DNA from: JBGQDM01 sp041495845 | GTDB taxonomy: Bacteria > Acidobacteriota > Terriglobia > Terriglobales > Acidobacteriaceae | Assembly (NCBI GenBank): GCA_041495845.1 | Contig: JBGQDM010000043.1 | Location: forward strand, 1-25,059 | Length of the DNA: 25,059 nucleotides | Direction of reading: 5' to 3' | Shown: one piece after another, positions 22,418 through 25,059 of the stretch | Numbering within the stretch: the stretch's first letter is position 1 | Layout of the letters: the number at the start of each line of letters is the position of its first letter | Program-made: the position numbers and the translations under genes | Notes under the pieces: generated by a model | What the model was told of the DNA's origin: nothing | The model's input: the letters and a program-made list of their open reading frames with translations, nothing else | Databases searched by the model: none

Positions 22418-23191
22418 ATGCCTGCGGAAAACGCAACCACGCGATTTGCCGCCCGAGTGGAGAATTACATTCGCTACCGGCCGGGGTACCCACCTGAGGT
22501 GCTCGATCTCCTGCGCCAGGACTGCGGGCTAACGCGCTCCGCGCAGGTGGTGGACATCGGCTGCGGCACCGGAATTTTTGCGCGCCTGCTGCTCCAGCAT
22601 GGGAATCCTGTAACCGGGATCGAACCGAATCGCGAGATGCGAGAAGCGGGAATCGCGCAACTGGCTGGCTTCGCAGGCTTTCGTTGCGTGGACGGGTCGG
22701 CTGAGTCCACTTCCCTGCCCGCTGCTTGCGCCGATTTCGTGACCACGGCCCAGGCGGCACATTGGTTTGATCGCGAGCACGCGCGAGCGGAGTTTGCCCG
22801 CATTCTGAAACCCGGGGGCTGGGTGGTGCTGCTGTGGAATGAGCGCTGCACCGGCACGACGCCGTTTCTCATAGCTTACGAAGAACTGCTGTTGCGCTTT
22901 GGCACCGACTACACCGACGTCCGGCATGAGCGCACAACCGATTCGATTGCCGGGTTCTTCGCACCGTCCCCTTACCGGGAACGCCAATTCCAGCTGCGCC
23001 AGGAATTTGATTCCGTCGGGCTGGAAGGCCGGCTGCTTTCCTCGTCCTATGCACCGGCGCCCGGACATTCCAACTGCGCGCCCATGCTGCGAGAACTGCG
23101 ACGAATTTTTGACGCGCACCAGCAGGGTGGCCGCGTCGCGGTTGATTACATCACCCGCGTCTATTACAGCCAACTTGGCCAGCAACGTTGA
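22418..23191 (+). CDS. Class I SAM-dependent methyltransferase
   Basis: 257 residues from the ATG at 22418; the open frame upstream is in the divergent gene's territory. The N-terminal RVENYIRYRPGYPPEV block is common in a broad set of small-molecule methyltransferases. Motif I is VVDIGCGTG (44-52), the acidic residue after strand 2 lies in GIEPN, and the strand-4 region follows with FDREHARAEFARILKPGGWVVLLW. The C-terminal half is variable, so substrate cannot be named. No signal peptide is present. It stands 96 bp upstream of the aromatic decarboxylase gene on the same strand, which might link their substrates but proves nothing. Confidence 0.82.
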   Translation: MPAENATTRFAARVENYIRYRPGYPPEVLDLLRQDCGLTRSAQVVDIGCGTGIFARLLLQHGNPVTGIEPNREMREAGIAQLAGFAGFRCVDGSAESTSLPAACADFVTTAQAAHWFDREHARAEFARILKPGGWVVLLWNERCTGTTPFLIAYEELLLRFGTDYTDVRHERTTDSIAGFFAPSPYRERQFQLRQEFDSVGLEGRLLSSSYAPAPGHSNCAPMLRELRRIFDAHQQGGRVAVDYITRVYYSQLGQQR

Positions 23192-23278
23192 CTTTTCGTC
23201 AATTCATGAAAGAGATTCATGCTCTTGCTCGCAGCCGGCAGTGCACAACTTCTGATTAAATGACTGGAGAAAAGCCGA

Positions 23279-23283
23279 GGAGG
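23279..23283 (+). promoter_or_regulatory. Ribosome-binding site favouring the GTG at 23288
   Basis: GGAGG lies 4 bases before the GTG at 23288. A TTG at 23285 would sit too close to it. Confidence 0.55.
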
Positions 23284-23287
23284 ATTG

Positions 23288-24721
23288 GTGCCGGAAAAGA
23301 CCCGCTATCACATGACGCCGGACGAGTTCCGGCAGCATGGCCATGCCGTGGTGGATTGGATTGCTTCCTATCTGGAGCGGGTGGAAACGTTCCCGGTGCT
23401 GGCACAGGTGAAGCCGGGTGAGATTCGGGCTTCTCTGCCTGCCAACCCGCCGGAACACCCGGAAGCATTCGCATCATTTTTGTCTGACGTGGACACGCTG
23501 ATTCTTCCCGGCATCACGCACTGGCAGTCGCCGAATTTCTATGCCTTCTTTCAGTGCAATTCGTCGGGGCCGGCGATTCTCGGCGATCTACTTTCTTCGG
23601 GATTGGGCGTGCAAGGCATGTTGTGGGCCACCAGTCCGGCGTGCACGGAACTGGAAACACACGTCCTCGATTGGCTGGTGGGAATGCTGGGACTGCCGGA
23701 GAAGTTCCGCTCTACGAACACGGGCGGCGGCGTCATTCACGACACCGCCTCGAGCGCGTCGCTGTGTGCGCTGCTGGCCGGGCGCGAGCGCGCCACGAGT
23801 TTTGCTTCCAATGAGCGTGGATGCAATGGGCGACTAGTCGCCTACACTTCTTCCCAAGCCCATTCGTCGATTGAAAAAGCCGCCAAGATTGCCGGAATCG
23901 GGCGCCAGAATTTGCGCCTGATTGAAACCGACGCAACTTTTGCCATGCGGCCGGAGGCGCTGGCACAACAGATCGAGCAGGACAAGCGCGCCGGGCTGCT
24001 CCCTTGCTTTGTATGCGCCACGGTGGGGACTACCTCGTCGAATGCGATGGACCCGCTGGCGCAGATCGGCGCCATCTGCCGCCAGCATGGTCTCTGGCTC
24101 CACGTGGATGCGGCCATGTCTGGCACCGCAGCACTCTGTCCCGAGTTCCGCCACATTCACCAGGGACTGGAACTTGCCGACAGCTATTGCTTCAATCCGC
24201 ACAAGTGGATGTTTACGAACTTCGACTGTGATTGTTTCTATGTGGCCGACCGGAAGGCGCTGATTCAAACCCTCAGCGTGCTGCCGGAATACTTGAAGAA
24301 CAAGACGACGGAGTCGGACGCGGTGTTTGATTATCGCGATTGGCAGATTCCGCTGGGGCGCCGGTTCCGTGCTCTCAAGCTTTGGTTTGTTATCCGGCAC
24401 TATGGGGTGGAGGGTTTGCAGTTCCATATCCGCGAACACGTGCGGCTGGCCCAACAGTTTGCCGCGTGGGTGCAAGCGGACGAACGCTTCGAACTGGCTG
24501 CGCCGGCTCCGTTGAATCTCGTGTGTTTCCGGCACCGCGGCGGCGATGCCGCCAATCAGATGCTGATGGACCGTCTGAATCGCAGCGGCGACCTGTATCT
24601 CTCGCACACGAAGCTGCACGACAAGCTGACGCTGCGGCTTTCCGTGGGACAGACCTACACGGAAGCCCGGCATGTGGAGAGGGCCTGGGAAACAATTCGC
24701 ACGGTAGCGGCCACGCTTTAG
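23288..24721 (+). CDS. PLP-dependent aromatic-L-amino-acid decarboxylase family enzyme
   Basis: 477 residues from the GTG at 23288. It is a fold-type I group II decarboxylase. Comparison with DOPA decarboxylase gives His192 (AHSSIEK, stacks on PLP), Asp274 (HVDAA, binds the pyridine nitrogen), Lys306 (NPHKW, Schiff base) and Tyr335 (PEYLKNK, mobile loop). The following block DYRDWQIPLGRRFRALKLW is strongly family-like. The retained loop Tyr suggests decarboxylation rather than the aldehyde-forming side reaction of Tyr-to-Phe variants. The substrate (Trp, Tyr, Phe, DOPA or other) cannot be read from the sequence. The product would be an aromatic amine. It ends 57 bp from the convergent transketolase gene. 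Confidence 0.9.
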   Translation: MPEKTRYHMTPDEFRQHGHAVVDWIASYLERVETFPVLAQVKPGEIRASLPANPPEHPEAFASFLSDVDTLILPGITHWQSPNFYAFFQCNSSGPAILGDLLSSGLGVQGMLWATSPACTELETHVLDWLVGMLGLPEKFRSTNTGGGVIHDTASSASLCALLAGRERATSFASNERGCNGRLVAYTSSQAHSSIEKAAKIAGIGRQNLRLIETDATFAMRPEALAQQIEQDKRAGLLPCFVCATVGTTSSNAMDPLAQIGAICRQHGLWLHVDAAMSGTAALCPEFRHIHQGLELADSYCFNPHKWMFTNFDCDCFYVADRKALIQTLSVLPEYLKNKTTESDAVFDYRDWQIPLGRRFRALKLWFVIRHYGVEGLQFHIREHVRLAQQFAAWVQADERFELAAPAPLNLVCFRHRGGDAANQMLMDRLNRSGDLYLSHTKLHDKLTLRLSVGQTYTEARHVERAWETIRTVAATL

Positions 24722-24747
24722 AAAAAACGCGGGCGAGGGCGCCCACG
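24722..24747 (-). terminator. Intrinsic terminator of the transketolase gene
   Basis: Read on the minus strand, an 8-bp stem CGTGGGCG / CGCCCGCG (one T-G pair) around a CCCT loop is followed by six T residues (24727-24722). It begins 31 bases after the transketolase stop. On the plus strand it has no T-run. Confidence 0.75.
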
Positions 24748-24753
24748 CCACAC
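24728..24753. repeat. AGGG-loop hairpin, copy 3 (convergent junction decarboxylase / transketolase)
   Basis: CGCGGGCG (24728-24735), AGGG, CGCCCACG (24740-24747), then CCACAC. It matches the 8814-8839 copy at 25 of 26 positions. The single change gives a C-A mismatch on the plus-strand RNA but a G-U pair on the minus-strand RNA, so this copy favours folding in the transketolase direction. Confidence 0.7.
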
Positions 24754-24778
24754 GAAGACGACGGTCGGTCCCCCACGC

Positions 24779-25059
24779 CTACTTGCGCGTCATCACCTTT
24801 TTCACCGCGGCCACGATGTTGGGCGCGGTCAGTCCGTATTTTTCCATCAGCTGATCGGGCGTAGCGGATTCGGCGTACGTGTTCTGCACGCCAATGAACT
24901 CCATGGGCACAGGATGCGACTGTGCGGCCGCGCGCGCCACCATCGAGCCCAGGCCGCCTTCGAGGACATGTTCTTCCGCGGTCACGATGGCGCCACAGGC
25001 ACGAGCAGCCTCCGCCACCGCTTCTTCATCGAGCGGCTTCAAGGTGTGCATGTCCAGCA
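24779..25059 (-). CDS. Transketolase, C-terminal part (5' end outside window)
   Basis: The frame runs from the window edge to the TAG at 24781-24779 and gives the last 92 residues. LDMHTLKPLDEEAV, GAIVTAEEHVLEGGLGS, the PVPMEFIGV strand and YAESATPDQLMEKYGLTAPNIV are the C-terminal domain of the transketolase family, most like the C-terminal subunit of two-gene (split) transketolases. The catalytic and thiamine-binding regions lie upstream of the window. A thiamine-diphosphate enzyme, it moves two-carbon units in the pentose phosphate pathway. DXP synthase shares this domain and is less likely from the wording. An intrinsic terminator follows. Confidence 0.85.
   Translation of the reverse strand, partial: LDMHTLKPLDEEAVAEAARACGAIVTAEEHVLEGGLGSMVARAAAQSHPVPMEFIGVQNTYAESATPDQLMEKYGLTAPNIVAAVKKVMTRK

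Noticed and set aside
23202..23221. Direct repeat ATTCATG (two copies, 13 bases apart) upstream of the decarboxylase
   Set aside because: The half-sites are short and no regulator or promoter geometry supports an operator; chance is likely.
1..25059. Mobile elements, CRISPR arrays, tRNA or rRNA genes
   Set aside because: I saw no transposase or integrase motifs, no regular spaced repeats of CRISPR type and no tRNA-like cloverleaf; the SBBP repeats are protein-coding.

Overview
The window is a GC-rich bacterial chromosome segment with short strand blocks that keep alternating. The gene families suggest an Acidobacteriota (Terriglobia/Koribacter-like) chromosome: a large SBBP beta-propeller protein with a DUF11 domain, two small PilZ proteins, an ExeA-type ATPase beside a CpsD-type kinase, a Ccm operon whose CcmE carries CxxxY, and many GTG starts. 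This is inference from family content; no rRNA or other phylogenetic marker is present. I see no tRNA, rRNA, CRISPR array, insertion sequence or prophage.

Layout. 1-419 (+): the end of an APS kinase domain, closed by a strong intrinsic terminator, then cysQ (504-1301, +); both belong to sulfate activation and PAP turnover. 1393-5455 (-): a regulatory block reading GAFTGA-less enhancer-binding-protein relative -> ExeA-like ATPase -> CpsD-like P-loop kinase, preceded by a separate, intact sigma54 activator. 5663-6055 (-): a PilZ protein. 6393-8722 (+): a soluble histidine kinase overlapping an NtrC-type response regulator, behind a good sigma70-like promoter. 8858-12001 (-): a 1047-residue exported SBBP/DUF11 protein. 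12443-12820 (+): a second PilZ protein. 13017-14126 (+): an exported serine hydrolase. 14166-16812 (-): ccmEABCD, with 4-bp overlaps from ccmA to ccmD. 17024-18118 (+): a second exported serine hydrolase. 18184-19635 (+): thiC. 19651-22325 (-): a peroxiredoxin-fold protein lacking the peroxidatic cysteine, overlapping a glutamate carboxypeptidase II-like M28 peptidase. 22418-24721 (+): a SAM methyltransferase and an aromatic-amino-acid-decarboxylase-like PLP enzyme. 24779-25059 (-): the C-terminal end of a transketolase.

The most interesting region is about 1.4-8.7 kb. Three proteins carry nearly the same Fis-type helix-turn-helix (WNRKQ...ISYKALLYKI). One of them has lost the sigma54-contacting GAFTGA loop. 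Sequences with the GG-N10-GC spacing of -24/-12 promoters lie upstream of the ATPase/kinase operon, of the intact activator, and more weakly of the PilZ gene. A 9-bp inverted repeat sits about 78 bp upstream of the activator's predicted start, where an enhancer site is expected. I infer a local sigma54 and two-component circuit that controls an ATPase/kinase pair of the kind normally found at exosortase or exopolysaccharide loci, but here with no polysaccharide genes nearby.

A second notable structure is a family of AGGG-loop hairpins in three of the five convergent gene junctions, with compensatory base changes in the stem; one copy is followed by a U-tract and looks like a working terminator.
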